The notes under the pieces: generated by a model
Databases searched by the model: none
Seen by the model: only the letters and a program-made list of their open reading frames with translations
Told to the model about the DNA's origin: nothing
Made by a program: the position numbers and the translations under genes
Assembly (NCBI RefSeq): GCF_000024005.1
Contig: NC_013132.1
Span: 8,364,001 to 8,428,000, forward strand
Reading direction: 5' to 3'
DNA length: 64,000 nt
Origin: Chitinophaga pinensis DSM 2588
Lineage (GTDB): Bacteria; Bacteroidota; Bacteroidia; Chitinophagales; Chitinophagaceae
Part shown: positions 35,965 through 44,649 of the stretch, one piece after another
Numbering within the stretch: position 1 is the stretch's first letter
Layout: every line of letters starts with the position of its first letter

Positions 35965-36375
35965 ATGAACGCCATGCAGACGTATGAAAGAAAAACCCCC
36001 GAGGATCTGGACTGTGGTATTACCGTGTTTATGAAAGTACTCGGCGCTAAATGGAAACCCTGCATTGTTGACCTGATTAACCGTGGCTACAAAAGACCCA
36101 GCGAAATACAAAGGAAATTGATCACTGCCACCCCAAGGGTAGTAGAAATGCAACTAAGCGAACTGGAAATCTTCGGTATTCTCAGTAAGAAAGTACACAA
36201 AGGGTTCCCCCTGCACGTAGAATACTCATTGACAGCTATGGGACAAAGCATTTTGCCCGTTATTTTATCAATGGACCAATGGGGAGCTACTTATTCGGAT
36301 AAAGTCAAAAAGGTCGTCAACGGAAAGACAAATACCCCTCAATCCTTACCCTGCCTGCATCCTGTTACCGAATAA
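35965..36375 (+). CDS. HxlR-family transcriptional regulator
   Basis: 136 aa. Winged helix of HxlR type with a Cys near residue 17 (DLDCGITVFMKVLGAKW), followed by RPSEIQRKLITATPRVVEMQLSELEI and LTAMGQSILPVI. HxlR regulators often sense electrophiles or formaldehyde-type compounds through Cys and control adjacent oxidoreductases. The next gene in the same direction is a DUF2306 membrane protein. Confidence 0.9.
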   Translation: MNAMQTYERKTPEDLDCGITVFMKVLGAKWKPCIVDLINRGYKRPSEIQRKLITATPRVVEMQLSELEIFGILSKKVHKGFPLHVEYSLTAMGQSILPVILSMDQWGATYSDKVKKVVNGKTNTPQSLPCLHPVTE

Positions 36376-36441
36376 TTTTTCGGTTATTGATTCCCCCCTT
36401 CGCATACCTGATTTTTGTGTTCAATCAACGACCTATCGAAT

Positions 36442-37080
36442 ATGAAAAATTTAGTTTCACAAGCGGCCTGGGGGCGGAATGATATATTTAAAATATCCCT
36501 ATGGGTGGTCATCGTATATATCACCTGGTCTTTTATGCATGGCGCCGATCATTTCCTGACACTCACACCGGAAGCGCTTGGCAAATACTTTGAACTGAAA
36601 TGGATACTGCTCCTGCATATTACTGCCGGCGGCGGTGCATTGATACTGGGACCACTACAATTCTGGGAAAGACTACACGCCAAAAACTGGCTGCTTCACC
36701 GCATATTGGGTACGCTTTATCTGCTCGCTATACTGGCCAGTAGTTGCTGTGCAGTCATTCTCTCTTTTACAACTGCCTATAAAGTCAATTGGGCTTATGC
36801 TTTTTCTCTGCAGGTATGGGTAAGCGTCTGGATATCCTCTTCATTTATCGCCTGGTGGGTGGTACGTAAAAAACAGATCAAACTGCATAAAGAGTGGATG
36901 ACAAGAAGTTATATCGTGACAATTGCATTTGTTATCTCCGGCCTGAGCTTCAGACTACCCTTCGTACAAGCCCTGGGAAGTTTCGAAGAGATCACACCTT
37001 CCCTCTTCTGGATGGGTTGGGCAGTACCATTGTATGTATATGAAGTGATACTGACGCTCAGACAAAAGAAAGGACGTTAA
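36442..37080 (+). CDS. DUF2306-type membrane protein
   Basis: 212 aa from the ATG at 36442 (MKNLVSQAAWGRN); the upstream in-frame start is less likely. Six membrane helices, with FELKWILLLHITAGGGALILGPLQFW and HRILGTLYLLAILASS matching the DUF2306 pattern with its conserved His. Function unknown. It ends seven bases before the convergent alpha/beta-hydrolase gene. Confidence 0.82.
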   Translation: MKNLVSQAAWGRNDIFKISLWVVIVYITWSFMHGADHFLTLTPEALGKYFELKWILLLHITAGGGALILGPLQFWERLHAKNWLLHRILGTLYLLAILASSCCAVILSFTTAYKVNWAYAFSLQVWVSVWISSSFIAWWVVRKKQIKLHKEWMTRSYIVTIAFVISGLSFRLPFVQALGSFEEITPSLFWMGWAVPLYVYEVILTLRQKKGR

Positions 37081-37087
37081 CCGACCA

Positions 37088-38095
37088 CTACTCCGTTTTC
37101 GCCGTTATCCGTTTTAGAAAATCCTGCATCAGACTTAAAATAACCGGCTCAGCTTCATCCAGTGCAAAATGTCCTCCTTCAACAATATGTACCTCTGCAT
37201 CCGGAACATTCTCCTTGTATTTCCAGGCGCCGGCTACTGTAAAAGAAGGATCATATTGTCCCCATATGACCTGCATTTTGGGTTGATGTTTGCTGAGCCA
37301 TTCCTGCCACCTGGGATATGATCTGACATTACTCTGGTAATCGTAAAACAGCTCCAGCTGGATATCTGCCATACCTGGTTGATTCAGGAACAGGTATTCA
37401 TCTGTATAATTGTCAGGGTTGATCCGCTCCGGTACGGGTGTACTACCAATATGCCTTTGCCGAGTCGCTTCAAAGCTGATAAAGTTCTTTTTTACGGCAT
37501 CATAATATTGCCCCTTATTCGCCCAGAATGCTTTCCTGGTTTCCCATAGAGGTGAAAGTCCTTCATTATGACTGACGGCATTCTGTACAATGATGGCTTG
37601 TATTTTCTCCGGATGTTTCTCAGCTATCCGCATACCAATAGGTCCGCCATAATCCTGTTGTACCAATATAAACCTGTTTAAGCCCAGCTGTGTGATAAAC
37701 CTGTCAGTATAATCCGACAGGTTATCAAAAGTATAGTCAAAACTGTCAACAGGAGGCTGACTGCTATGCCCAAAGCCTATATAGTCAGGCGCAATGACAT
37801 GGTAGTCAGCGGAGAGCTTTTCCAGTAACGGCTGCCACATCCGGGAAGAAGACGGGAAACCGTGCAGAAAGATAATGGTTGGTTTGTCACTACTTCCCCC
37901 TTCCCTGTAAAATATATGGTAGTCGCCAACTGATACTGTCTTATATAAAATAGCACCTTGAATATCGGCAACTGTATGAGTGCCCGCAGATCGTGACTGT
38001 TCCATCTTATGATCCTTGTGTTGAGAATAGAGAAGTGTATTCCCCATCATCAGGGAAAGCGATATCATGACTGCGCGCTTAGCTAAAAATTTCAT
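37088..38095 (-). CDS. Secreted alpha/beta hydrolase (epoxide hydrolase/haloalkane dehalogenase-like)
   Basis: 335 aa with a signal peptide ending LLYSQ (residue 25). The core begins VSVGDYHIFYREGG; HGFPSSSRMW is the oxyanion-hole motif, the nucleophile elbow VQQDYGGPIG has Asp, and the catalytic His is in GGHFALDEAE. An Asp nucleophile suggests epoxide hydrolase or dehalogenase chemistry rather than an esterase. Substrate unknown. Confidence 0.9.
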   Translation of the reverse strand: MKFLAKRAVMISLSLMMGNTLLYSQHKDHKMEQSRSAGTHTVADIQGAILYKTVSVGDYHIFYREGGSSDKPTIIFLHGFPSSSRMWQPLLEKLSADYHVIAPDYIGFGHSSQPPVDSFDYTFDNLSDYTDRFITQLGLNRFILVQQDYGGPIGMRIAEKHPEKIQAIIVQNAVSHNEGLSPLWETRKAFWANKGQYYDAVKKNFISFEATRQRHIGSTPVPERINPDNYTDEYLFLNQPGMADIQLELFYDYQSNVRSYPRWQEWLSKHQPKMQVIWGQYDPSFTVAGAWKYKENVPDAEVHIVEGGHFALDEAEPVILSLMQDFLKRITAKTE

Positions 38096-38227
38096 ATCAA
38101 TGCTTTGATAGTCGGCTGAAATTGAAAATCCGCTGAGAGCAGCGTAACGTTATCAGTATATATAAAGCTAAGACTAATAAAGAAATTATAAAAGCATCTC
38201 AATAGGGTAAGTGCTTGCGGCTCCCTG

Positions 38228-38952
38228 TTAATGTACAATAACTGCCTCATTCACCGGTTTTCGCCATTGCGGGTCTATTTTCGCGTCGTCTGTTCTTTTG
38301 CCTACGGCGATGACCACCGGGATAACCGAGCCATAAGATAAACCCAGGATCTTCGCTATAGCGGGCGCCTTAAATCCCTCCATTGGACAACTATCATAGC
38401 CTTTTGCCGCTACCGCCAGCATCATATTCTGTACAGCATAAATCGCGTTTCTGGCCATCCATTGACGCATACCGGCAGGAGAAAGCGGGAATAATGTAAA
38501 CACTGGCATCAGCTGGCGGATGATCCATAATAAAGGCGACCAGATGGGTAGTCCGCCGATATTCAGAAAACTACGCATGGTTTCATATTCTTCAGGTGAT
38601 AAGCTTTGGTCCGTTCATCCATCTTATCAGTCCCGCTGATGTAATCGAGCTGCCTGTTAATCGCGTTCCTAGTGATCTTTTTACTGGCTACAATAACCAC
38701 CAGGTAAGTGGCCGTCATCGCTGCCCGCTGACTGTTACAAGCCTTCGCTACCAATGCTTTAACAACAGGATCTTTCACCCAATGTAATTCGTATGGTTGT
38801 GAATTTGCACTGGAAGGGGCCAGCATGGCAGCTTCCAATATATCCTGCATATCTTTGTCAGGAATCGGTTCTCCTGTAAAATCCCTGACAGACCTTCTGT
38901 TGGCATTAAGGGTCTGAAAATAAGTCCAGTCTGCCCCCGGTGTTGTTTCCAT
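38228..38952 (-). pseudogene. Nitroreductase-family gene broken by a one-base frameshift
   Basis: The N-terminal 118 residues or so (from METTPGADWTYFQ to MDERTK) include the FMN motif RRSVRDFTGEPI and PSSANSQPYEL. The frame then runs into a stop at 38563. Reading the other frame across the AAA run (forward TTT at 38605-38607) gives SLSPEEYETMRSFLNIGG and continues to the natural C-terminus with NAIYAVQNMMLAVAAKGYDSC and the stop at 38228. Inserting one A restores a 241-residue nitroreductase. Either a recent pseudogene or a sequencing error. It diverges from the HxlR gene at 39023. Confidence 0.85.
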
Positions 38953-38963
38953 CGTATCGCTAT

Positions 38964-38978
38964 GTTTAAATTCTAAAC
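38964..38978. promoter_or_regulatory. Candidate HxlR operator between nitroreductase and HxlR genes
   Basis: GTTTAAATTCTAAAC, arms GTTTA and TAAAC around five bases, in the 70-nt divergent region. It sits directly beside the nitroreductase promoter box at 38978-38985. Confidence 0.45.
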
Positions 38979-38985
38979 AAACTTA
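38978..38985 (-). promoter_or_regulatory. Bacteroidota -7 box (TAAGTTTG) of nitroreductase gene
   Basis: Exact TAnnTTTG match on the minus strand, 26 nt upstream of the ATG at 38952 and abutting the palindrome. Confidence 0.45.
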
Positions 38986-39022
38986 CTTAGCTTTATCCAC
39001 CGAAAACAGATTACTAACCTTC

Positions 39023-39415
39023 ATGAAAGGACTTATGTCTGATAAAGCAGCAGTAGCGGAAGTCGTTACAGGGGAGAAATGTTCCTATGAGAACAGTCAG
39101 GACGCGGTAAGATCCATAAGGGACGCATTTGACGCTATACAGGGCAGATGGACACTTCCTATACTGATATCGCTGGCATACGAACCAAAGCGTTTTATGC
39201 AGCTATCCCGTGACATACCAGGTATCTCTGATAAGATCTTGTCAAGAGAACTGAAGCTGATGGAAATGAACCAGCTGCTGGCCCGTACCTTCAGCGAAGA
39301 ATCTTCTTCAGTAGTGGAATATAGTCTGACGAAACATGGCAGATCTGTTGAAAAACTGATGAAAGAGTTAAAAACCTGGGGCGATACACACAGAAAGCAA
39401 ATTTTAGGAAAATAA
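39023..39415 (+). CDS. HxlR-family transcriptional regulator
   Basis: 130 aa (alternative start at 39035). HxlR winged helix: AIQGRWTLPILISLAYEPKRF, DIPGISDKILSRELKLMEM and LTKHGRSVEKLMKELKTWG, with a Cys at residue 20. It is divergent from the broken nitroreductase gene and is followed at 9 nt by a macrodomain protein gene, so it may control both. Confidence 0.93.
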   Translation: MKGLMSDKAAVAEVVTGEKCSYENSQDAVRSIRDAFDAIQGRWTLPILISLAYEPKRFMQLSRDIPGISDKILSRELKLMEMNQLLARTFSEESSSVVEYSLTKHGRSVEKLMKELKTWGDTHRKQILGK

Positions 39416-39424
39416 GCAGCAACC

Positions 39425-40024
39425 ATGCAATACATATTAATGGACACTAACCATAAAATGGTCAGTGCCTGGAGAGAATTCTTCTCGGATGCCACAGATG
39501 TTGTTATCAGAGAAGGCGACATTACAAAATTGGCAGTTGATGCGATTGTAAGTCCGGCCAATTCTTTTGGCTTTATGGATGGCTCACTCGACTATGCAAT
39601 ATCAGAAAGACTTGGCTGGCATCTGGAAAAAGAATTACAGGCGAAAATAAAATCGTCTCCTGAGGGTGAATTACTGATCGGTCAGACAATGGTAATGGAA
39701 ACCGGAGACAAGACGATTCCCTATCTTATCTCCGCTCCGACCATGCGTATTCCTACCAACTTTAATATTGATACTTCTATCAATGCCTATCTTGCAATGA
39801 AAGCATTGCTCATAGCTGCTACAAGGGACGAACGGATTAACAGCGTCGCCATCCCCGGACTATGTACAGGTGTTGGTCGTATGCAACCTATCATTGCTGC
39901 CAGACAGATGTTCGTTGCATACGAAGAAATCGTGCTGGGGAAAAAACAGGATTTCAGCAGCTTTGGTGAAGCACAGAAATATCACTGGAATCTGAATCCG
40001 CAGGGAATGATATGGACGCATTGA
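39425..40024 (+). CDS. Macrodomain (ADP-ribose-binding/hydrolase) protein
   Basis: 199 aa. Macrodomain signatures: VVIREGDITKLAVDAIVSPANSFGFMDGSLDYAI (the NxxN-type loop with Asn-Ser), then ISAPTMRIPTN and the phosphate loop IPGLCTGVGRM. Binds ADP-ribose or removes it from proteins; in the cytoplasm. It begins nine bases after the HxlR stop and probably shares its transcript. Confidence 0.9.
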   Translation: MQYILMDTNHKMVSAWREFFSDATDVVIREGDITKLAVDAIVSPANSFGFMDGSLDYAISERLGWHLEKELQAKIKSSPEGELLIGQTMVMETGDKTIPYLISAPTMRIPTNFNIDTSINAYLAMKALLIAATRDERINSVAIPGLCTGVGRMQPIIAARQMFVAYEEIVLGKKQDFSSFGEAQKYHWNLNPQGMIWTH

Positions 40025-40033
40025 TCATATCCG

Positions 40034-40444
40034 TTATTCCTCTGCATGGAGCCCCACCCTGTTCCCTTCGGAGTCTATAATTACTGCAATATATCCTGCC
40101 GGGATCTGTGTTTTCTGCACTACCACTTTTCCGCCCGCTCCTGCTACCCTGTCCAGTACAGTTTGTAAGGAGGGGCTTGCATTGATATACACCATTGTAC
40201 CCTTAGTGGAAGGGGTGTTCTTCTCTGATTTTGACAAAACACCTGTTACCCTCCCGGAAGTAGCCTGCACCGTATCAGGATCATAAGGAAAGAAGACCGC
40301 TTCATTCCCTCCGTCATTACGGATCGTCATTGTAATGTCCAGTATTGTCTCGTAAAACTGCTTAGCGAGCTGAATATCTGCCACGGGTATTTCAAACCAG
40401 GTAACAATATTTGTCAGCGCATCTATCTTTTTAAGCTTTCCCAT
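40034..40444 (-). CDS. VOC-family (glyoxalase/bleomycin-resistance fold) protein
   Basis: 136 aa. Two beta-alpha-beta-beta-beta modules: VTWFEIPVADIQLAKQFYETILD at the N-terminus and MVYINASPSLQTVLDRVAGAGGKVV with IIDSEGNRVGLHA at the end. Typical of stand-alone VOC proteins, function unknown. Convergent with the macrodomain gene. Confidence 0.9.
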   Translation of the reverse strand: MGKLKKIDALTNIVTWFEIPVADIQLAKQFYETILDITMTIRNDGGNEAVFFPYDPDTVQATSGRVTGVLSKSEKNTPSTKGTMVYINASPSLQTVLDRVAGAGGKVVVQKTQIPAGYIAVIIDSEGNRVGLHAEE

Positions 40445-40581
40445 TTTCTTACATTTTATAGTTTAAGTGATCTGTCTACAGCTATCCCAAAAGCAGACCT
40501 GTACATATACAGCCTCTGCCAGCAACGCAAAAGTCTGCATTCAGCTTATTTTTCACCTGTGACAATCGTCACAAAATCTAA

Positions 40582-41151
40582 TCAGGGAACTCTTCTTTTC
40601 CGGATCCGGCTCAGGGTTTCTCTTGCTACGCCAAGGAAAGAAGCCAGTTGCGTCTGGGAAACGCGTTGTAAAAGCTGTGGATGTTTTTCTTCTATATAAG
40701 CCAGTCTGTCTTTAGCAGCATAAATATTAAACAAGGTGGCAAACTCGTCCTGCTTCGCCGCAAAAAGTCGTATACAGTTCCTTCCCAACGCCTCTATTTC
40801 AGGCGTATGCTTCGCAGCCTCAAATAGTAATGCTTTGTCAAAAACAATCGCCTTTACCGGTTCACAGGCAATAATACTGGCAGCAGATTTTTCTCCGCTG
40901 CCAAAACTTCTGATATTGGTAGCAATATCATTCTCCAGGTAAAAAGCAGTATTCTTTTCAATACCATCTATTTCATGAAAACTGCGGCAGTAGCCTTTTT
41001 CAATAAAAAAGAGCGATGTACAAACCGCTCCTTCCTTTAGTAAAAATTCATTCTTCATAAATTCCTGCGTTGACAATGCCGGTTGCAAACGTAGCCAGCT
41101 TTCTGCTGAAAAGGTTGTCATCGCATGAATAAATCGTAGTAAGGGTTCCAT
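40582..41151 (-). CDS. Crp/Fnr-family transcriptional regulator
   Basis: 189 aa from the ATG at 41151 (MEPLLRFIHAM). A cyclic-nucleotide-binding-like beta roll covers 20-110 (NEFLLKEGAVCTSLFFIEKGYCRSF); the HTH with QTQLASFLGVARETLSRIRKR is at the C-terminus. The roll lacks an obvious cAMP-binding PBC signature. It lies next to a membrane protein gene and another Crp/Fnr gene. Confidence 0.92.
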   Translation of the reverse strand: MEPLLRFIHAMTTFSAESWLRLQPALSTQEFMKNEFLLKEGAVCTSLFFIEKGYCRSFHEIDGIEKNTAFYLENDIATNIRSFGSGEKSAASIIACEPVKAIVFDKALLFEAAKHTPEIEALGRNCIRLFAAKQDEFATLFNIYAAKDRLAYIEEKHPQLLQRVSQTQLASFLGVARETLSRIRKRRVP

Positions 41152-41176
41152 ATTCAATAATTTGCGACCAGCTCCA

Positions 41177-41797
41177 CTAAGCGGCTTCCTTTACCTGAAA
41201 ATCTTCGGCCCTTGCACCATAATGCAATGATAATACCCAGATCACTTCTGTCACAATACCCACTTTCTGCACAACAGGTAATATCTGTATAAATTGCTGA
41301 CTGTAATAAATATACGTCATCAGATAAGAAAGCAGTAAGGTAATCACGGAAAGGATACCCAGCAGATGCAGCCTTGCCTTGAACGTAAACACCATAATAT
41401 AAAATGCACAGAGCAAACCCAGGGTATCTGCGATAGTTACCATGATATCATGATAAGGCGTTACCGCCAGGAATGCAAATACCATCGCTCCGATACCGGT
41501 ATATCTGATAATATTAGCCGCCGCTCCTTTAGCCGGTATCCTTTTCGAAAAATCAATGAAAAACGCGACATAACAGGCACATAGTAAACACCAGCCGCTG
41601 ATGGCCCAGATCCGGGATGTATTGTCTGCGCCATTGATGGCCTTCGGACTAAACAGATTACATAAATAGTTATTGCCCCAGTCAAAACCGGTAGTATTGG
41701 CGCTTGCATAAGAACCGCCGGGGTAAACAATTGTGGCTATTATCAGTAACGCCAGCGATATAATGATGCCATAGATCAGCCAATGCTTCCTGTTCAT
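41177..41797 (-). CDS. Membrane protein of unknown function
   Basis: 206 aa from the ATG at 41797 (MNRKHWLIYGIIISLALLI). Six membrane helices; conserved-looking DWGNNYLCNLFSP after helix 1 and VTPYHDIMVTIADTLGLL. Resembles DUF998-type proteins but I cannot confirm. It starts just 26 nt upstream of the Crp/Fnr gene on the same strand and is divergent from the second Crp/Fnr gene. Confidence 0.8.
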   Translation of the reverse strand: MNRKHWLIYGIIISLALLIIATIVYPGGSYASANTTGFDWGNNYLCNLFSPKAINGADNTSRIWAISGWCLLCACYVAFFIDFSKRIPAKGAAANIIRYTGIGAMVFAFLAVTPYHDIMVTIADTLGLLCAFYIMVFTFKARLHLLGILSVITLLLSYLMTYIYYSQQFIQILPVVQKVGIVTEVIWVLSLHYGARAEDFQVKEAA

Positions 41798-41905
41798 GTG
41801 TAAAAGATTAGGGATTTGATCACCGAATTTAAGGTTTATTGTAGTTATCCACAATCTTTCGGAGATTTATTCCCCTATCTTCGCAAAAGCCATTACCAGA
41901 TAAGT

Positions 41906-42490
41906 ATGTTTTTCCATTTCAGAAATAAATTTCCCCGCCTGAATATCTACTGGGATAAATATCTGGAATTTCAGCAGCGGCTGGATGTTCCGGCCAAAAC
42001 GATCTTACTCGATGAAGGCAAAATATCACAGCACTATATTTATATTGAAAAGGGTTGTGTAAGAAGTTATTTCAACAAAAACGGAGAAGACAAAACCGTA
42101 CAATTCTTTTTCGAAGAAGAAGGTTTAAGTTCGCTGGATAGCTTTGTGAATAACCTGCCCAGCCAGTTTACTATTGAAACCATCGAACCATCTGTTATTT
42201 ACTTATTGCCCAAACAGTATGTATCGCAATTGATCGCAGAACTCAGTAATGAGCCCGACTTCACACAGATGATATTATACATGTCCGCGCAAAGGCAAAC
42301 GCACTACATCAACGAATTTGTGTCTTTTATCCGCGATACGCCGGAAGAACGTTATCAGCATCTGCTGCAGGAGCGGCCACATATCGTACAAAGGGTACCA
42401 CAACATTATATCGCCTCTTATCTGGGTGTCAGCACCGTACATCTCAGCCGGATTAAAAGCAAACTGGCTAAAGGGAAAACCCATTTCTGA
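41906..42490 (+). CDS. Crp/Fnr-family transcriptional regulator
   Basis: 194 aa from the ATG at 41906 (MFFHFRNKFPRLNIYWDKY); the earlier frame would add 30 residues overlapping the divergent gene. Beta roll with AKTILLDEGKISQHYIYIEKGCVRSYF, and C-terminal HTH with PQHYIASYLGVSTVHLSRIKSK. Directly downstream is a quinone oxidoreductase-type gene behind a 16-bp palindrome, a likely target. Confidence 0.92.
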   Translation: MFFHFRNKFPRLNIYWDKYLEFQQRLDVPAKTILLDEGKISQHYIYIEKGCVRSYFNKNGEDKTVQFFFEEEGLSSLDSFVNNLPSQFTIETIEPSVIYLLPKQYVSQLIAELSNEPDFTQMILYMSAQRQTHYINEFVSFIRDTPEERYQHLLQERPHIVQRVPQHYIASYLGVSTVHLSRIKSKLAKGKTHF

Positions 42491-42494
42491 AGTT

Positions 42495-42510
42495 GATAAC
42501 ATATGTTATC
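42495..42510. promoter_or_regulatory. 16-bp perfect palindrome, candidate operator
   Basis: GATAACATATGTTATC, beginning five bases after the Crp/Fnr stop and 23 nt before the TAATTTTG box of the next gene. It is a good site for a dimeric regulator. Confidence 0.5.
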
Positions 42511-42532
42511 GTCCCGACCCTGGCTTCCGCAC

Positions 42533-42540
42533 TAATTTTG
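42533..42540 (+). promoter_or_regulatory. Bacteroidota -7 box (TAATTTTG) of MDR gene
   Basis: Exact TAnnTTTG match, 15 nt upstream of the ATG at 42556. Confidence 0.45.
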
Positions 42541-42555
42541 TGTAAAACAAACAAA

Positions 42556-43521
42556 ATGAAAGCAGCAGTAATGTATCCACAGGAAGCACTCCCTAAATAT
42601 GTAGACTTTCCTGAACCAACCGCACAGGACGATGAAATACTGGTAACTGTAAAAGCGGTAGCCATCAAACATTTTGATAAACGCAGGGCATCGGGTACCC
42701 ACTATTCAACAGAAGCGCCACAAACGAATGGCCGCTTAATTGGTGGAGACGGTGTTTGCCTGTTACCTGACGGAACCAGGGTATATGCCATTGGTGAAGG
42801 TATGATGGCAGAAAAAGCCACGATTGATAAAAACAGGTTTGTGCCATTACCGGATAACCTGGACGATGCAAGCGCCGCAGCCTTGCCGAATGCCGTATTC
42901 GGATCAGCAATGGGACTGAAATTCAAAGCAGATATACAAGCCGGAGATGTGGTACTGATCAATGGCGCCACCGGATTTACCGGACGTACAGCAGTACAGA
43001 TCGCAAAACATTATGGCGCCGGGAAAATCATCGTAACAGGACGAAACAAGGAATCACTACAGGAGTTATTAACACTGGGTGCAGACATCAGTATCTCCCT
43101 GCTACAGGACGACGAAGACTTTAAAAAACAGGTAAAAACGATCCATGCAGCAACTCCCATTGACATAGTTGTTGACTATCTATGGGGCCATAGTGCAGAG
43201 ATGATTCTTTCCTGTTTCAAAGGGGATGGTTCATTTACCAACCGTATCAGGTATGTATCTATTGGTAGCATGGCCGGCGATACGATACAATTATCAGCCG
43301 CTAATCTCAGAAGCGTAGATCTTCAGTTAACCGGCTCCGGACTGGGTGCATGGTCACGTACACAGGTTGCGCAGCTTTTCAGCGAAATACTGCCTGAAAT
43401 GTTCCAGCTGGCAGCCATAGGAAAGCTAAATATATCCAGCACAACTGTTCCCCTGAAAGATGTTGCCTCACTTTGGGATATGGAGTTGACCAACGGTAAA
43501 CGCATTGTCGTAACCATCTGA
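42556..43521 (+). CDS. Quinone oxidoreductase-type MDR (zinc-independent alcohol dehydrogenase family)
   Basis: 321 aa from the ATG at 42556 (MKAAVMYPQEALPKYVDFPEP). GroES-like N-terminal domain and a Rossmann domain with INGATGFTGRTAVQIAKHYGAGKIIVTGR; no catalytic zinc Cys/His set is visible, so it is of the quinone oxidoreductase type using NADPH. It follows the Crp/Fnr gene and a palindrome in its promoter. Confidence 0.92.
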   Translation: MKAAVMYPQEALPKYVDFPEPTAQDDEILVTVKAVAIKHFDKRRASGTHYSTEAPQTNGRLIGGDGVCLLPDGTRVYAIGEGMMAEKATIDKNRFVPLPDNLDDASAAALPNAVFGSAMGLKFKADIQAGDVVLINGATGFTGRTAVQIAKHYGAGKIIVTGRNKESLQELLTLGADISISLLQDDEDFKKQVKTIHAATPIDIVVDYLWGHSAEMILSCFKGDGSFTNRIRYVSIGSMAGDTIQLSAANLRSVDLQLTGSGLGAWSRTQVAQLFSEILPEMFQLAAIGKLNISSTTVPLKDVASLWDMELTNGKRIVVTI

Positions 43522-43556
43522 TTCTCCCGTTTTACAACCATATACAAACACATAAT

Positions 43557-43685
43557 ATGATAGCTGCACTCTTCGTTGCCGCCTGGTCTTTTATTGTTTT
43601 GAAACTACGAAAATCAAACCGGCTAAAACATCTGATACGAAAATCAAAGCAAACGGATCCTTCAGCTGATAAAGAGAAAATCTGA
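43557..43685 (+). CDS. Possible small single-pass membrane protein
   Basis: 42 codons starting 36 nt after the MDR stop: MIAALFVAAWSFIVLKL forms one hydrophobic helix, followed by a basic tail (RKSNRLKHLIRKSK). No ribosome binding site is obvious and the frame is short, so the gene is uncertain. Confidence 0.35.
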   Translation: MIAALFVAAWSFIVLKLRKSNRLKHLIRKSKQTDPSADKEKI

Positions 43686-43848
43686 TACCAGGCGTTCTGT
43701 CCGGCCTGTATCACAGGTCACAGGATGCCTGGTCTACAGACCAGGAAAATAATTCTGAGAAATTTAGTCCGAACGAAGGCTTTATTACCATTCTGTTCGT
43801 ATATACTTACACAACCCCGTATCATCAACCAAAACCTCAATATACCTT

Positions 43849-44574
43849 ATGGCCTCAACTACTCAATTTATCCTGGAAGGATTGTTGTTTTCCATCATCA
43901 GCAGTGGTCTGCTATTTTTTGTACTCGGACTGATCTCTCCAAAGTATTCGCTTTTCTGGCTAAAAGGAAGCAAAACCAGGCTCAGGTCTTCATTGATTTA
44001 TGCATTTGTCTTTTCCTCCGGATTATTGGTGGCTAACAGCCGGTTTCCGGGAACACCCCGAACCGCACAAACAATCGCAGACGAAGCTGCTTTCAGGGGG
44101 AAATATCGTAAAACAGATGAGCAGATCTCCAAAGAAGTATTTGCAGCCACAGGAAAGATTTACACAAGGGAACTTATCAAAAGCGGTGTCGTGTATACTT
44201 ATGATGCACTGCCCGAAGACATGCGTAAACTGGCGCCTGAATCAAGAAAAGGTTATTATGTACAGGTGGTGCTGGATAATAAATTACTGGCCAAAGCCAG
44301 TGCCGGTAAGACATTTAAGGAGGACGAACTATTGGATGAAACAAAACCTGAAAATCTATACGGAAAATCCCGCAACACTTTCGTGTTGTATAATGCCGGT
44401 AACGGAGAAATCAGCCGGACTGAAAAAAATACGGGGTATACACTTTTCTATGTAAAGCGGGATTACAACATCGATACAATCTGCATCGGCCCCTGTATTG
44501 AGAAACCGACAAAAATAAGTATCAATTGTAATCAGCAGGCGATCATTACTGATCAGATTGAGTTTACTTTTTAA
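43849..44574 (+). CDS. Membrane-anchored protein of unknown function
   Basis: 241 aa. Two N-terminal hydrophobic helices (about 8-30 and 46-62) and a 175-residue soluble domain with DEAAFRGKYRKTDEQIS, then YVQVVLDNKLLAKASAGKT and C-terminal strands with two Cys (ICIGPCIEKP). I recognise no family. It is alone between the MDR and PPOX genes. Confidence 0.7.
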   Translation: MASTTQFILEGLLFSIISSGLLFFVLGLISPKYSLFWLKGSKTRLRSSLIYAFVFSSGLLVANSRFPGTPRTAQTIADEAAFRGKYRKTDEQISKEVFAATGKIYTRELIKSGVVYTYDALPEDMRKLAPESRKGYYVQVVLDNKLLAKASAGKTFKEDELLDETKPENLYGKSRNTFVLYNAGNGEISRTEKNTGYTLFYVKRDYNIDTICIGPCIEKPTKISINCNQQAIITDQIEFTF

Positions 44575-44590
44575 ACAATACGTTTATATA

Positions 44591-44625
44591 ATATCAGGTG
44601 GACACTAAAAATATCCACCTGATAT
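44591..44625. terminator. Hairpin between convergent genes
   Basis: ATATCAGGTGGA pairs perfectly with TCCACCTGATAT around an A/T-rich loop. It serves the gene ending at 44574 and probably also the one ending at 44650. Confidence 0.8.
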
Positions 44626-44649
44626 TCATATTTTCATGGTTTCGTAATG

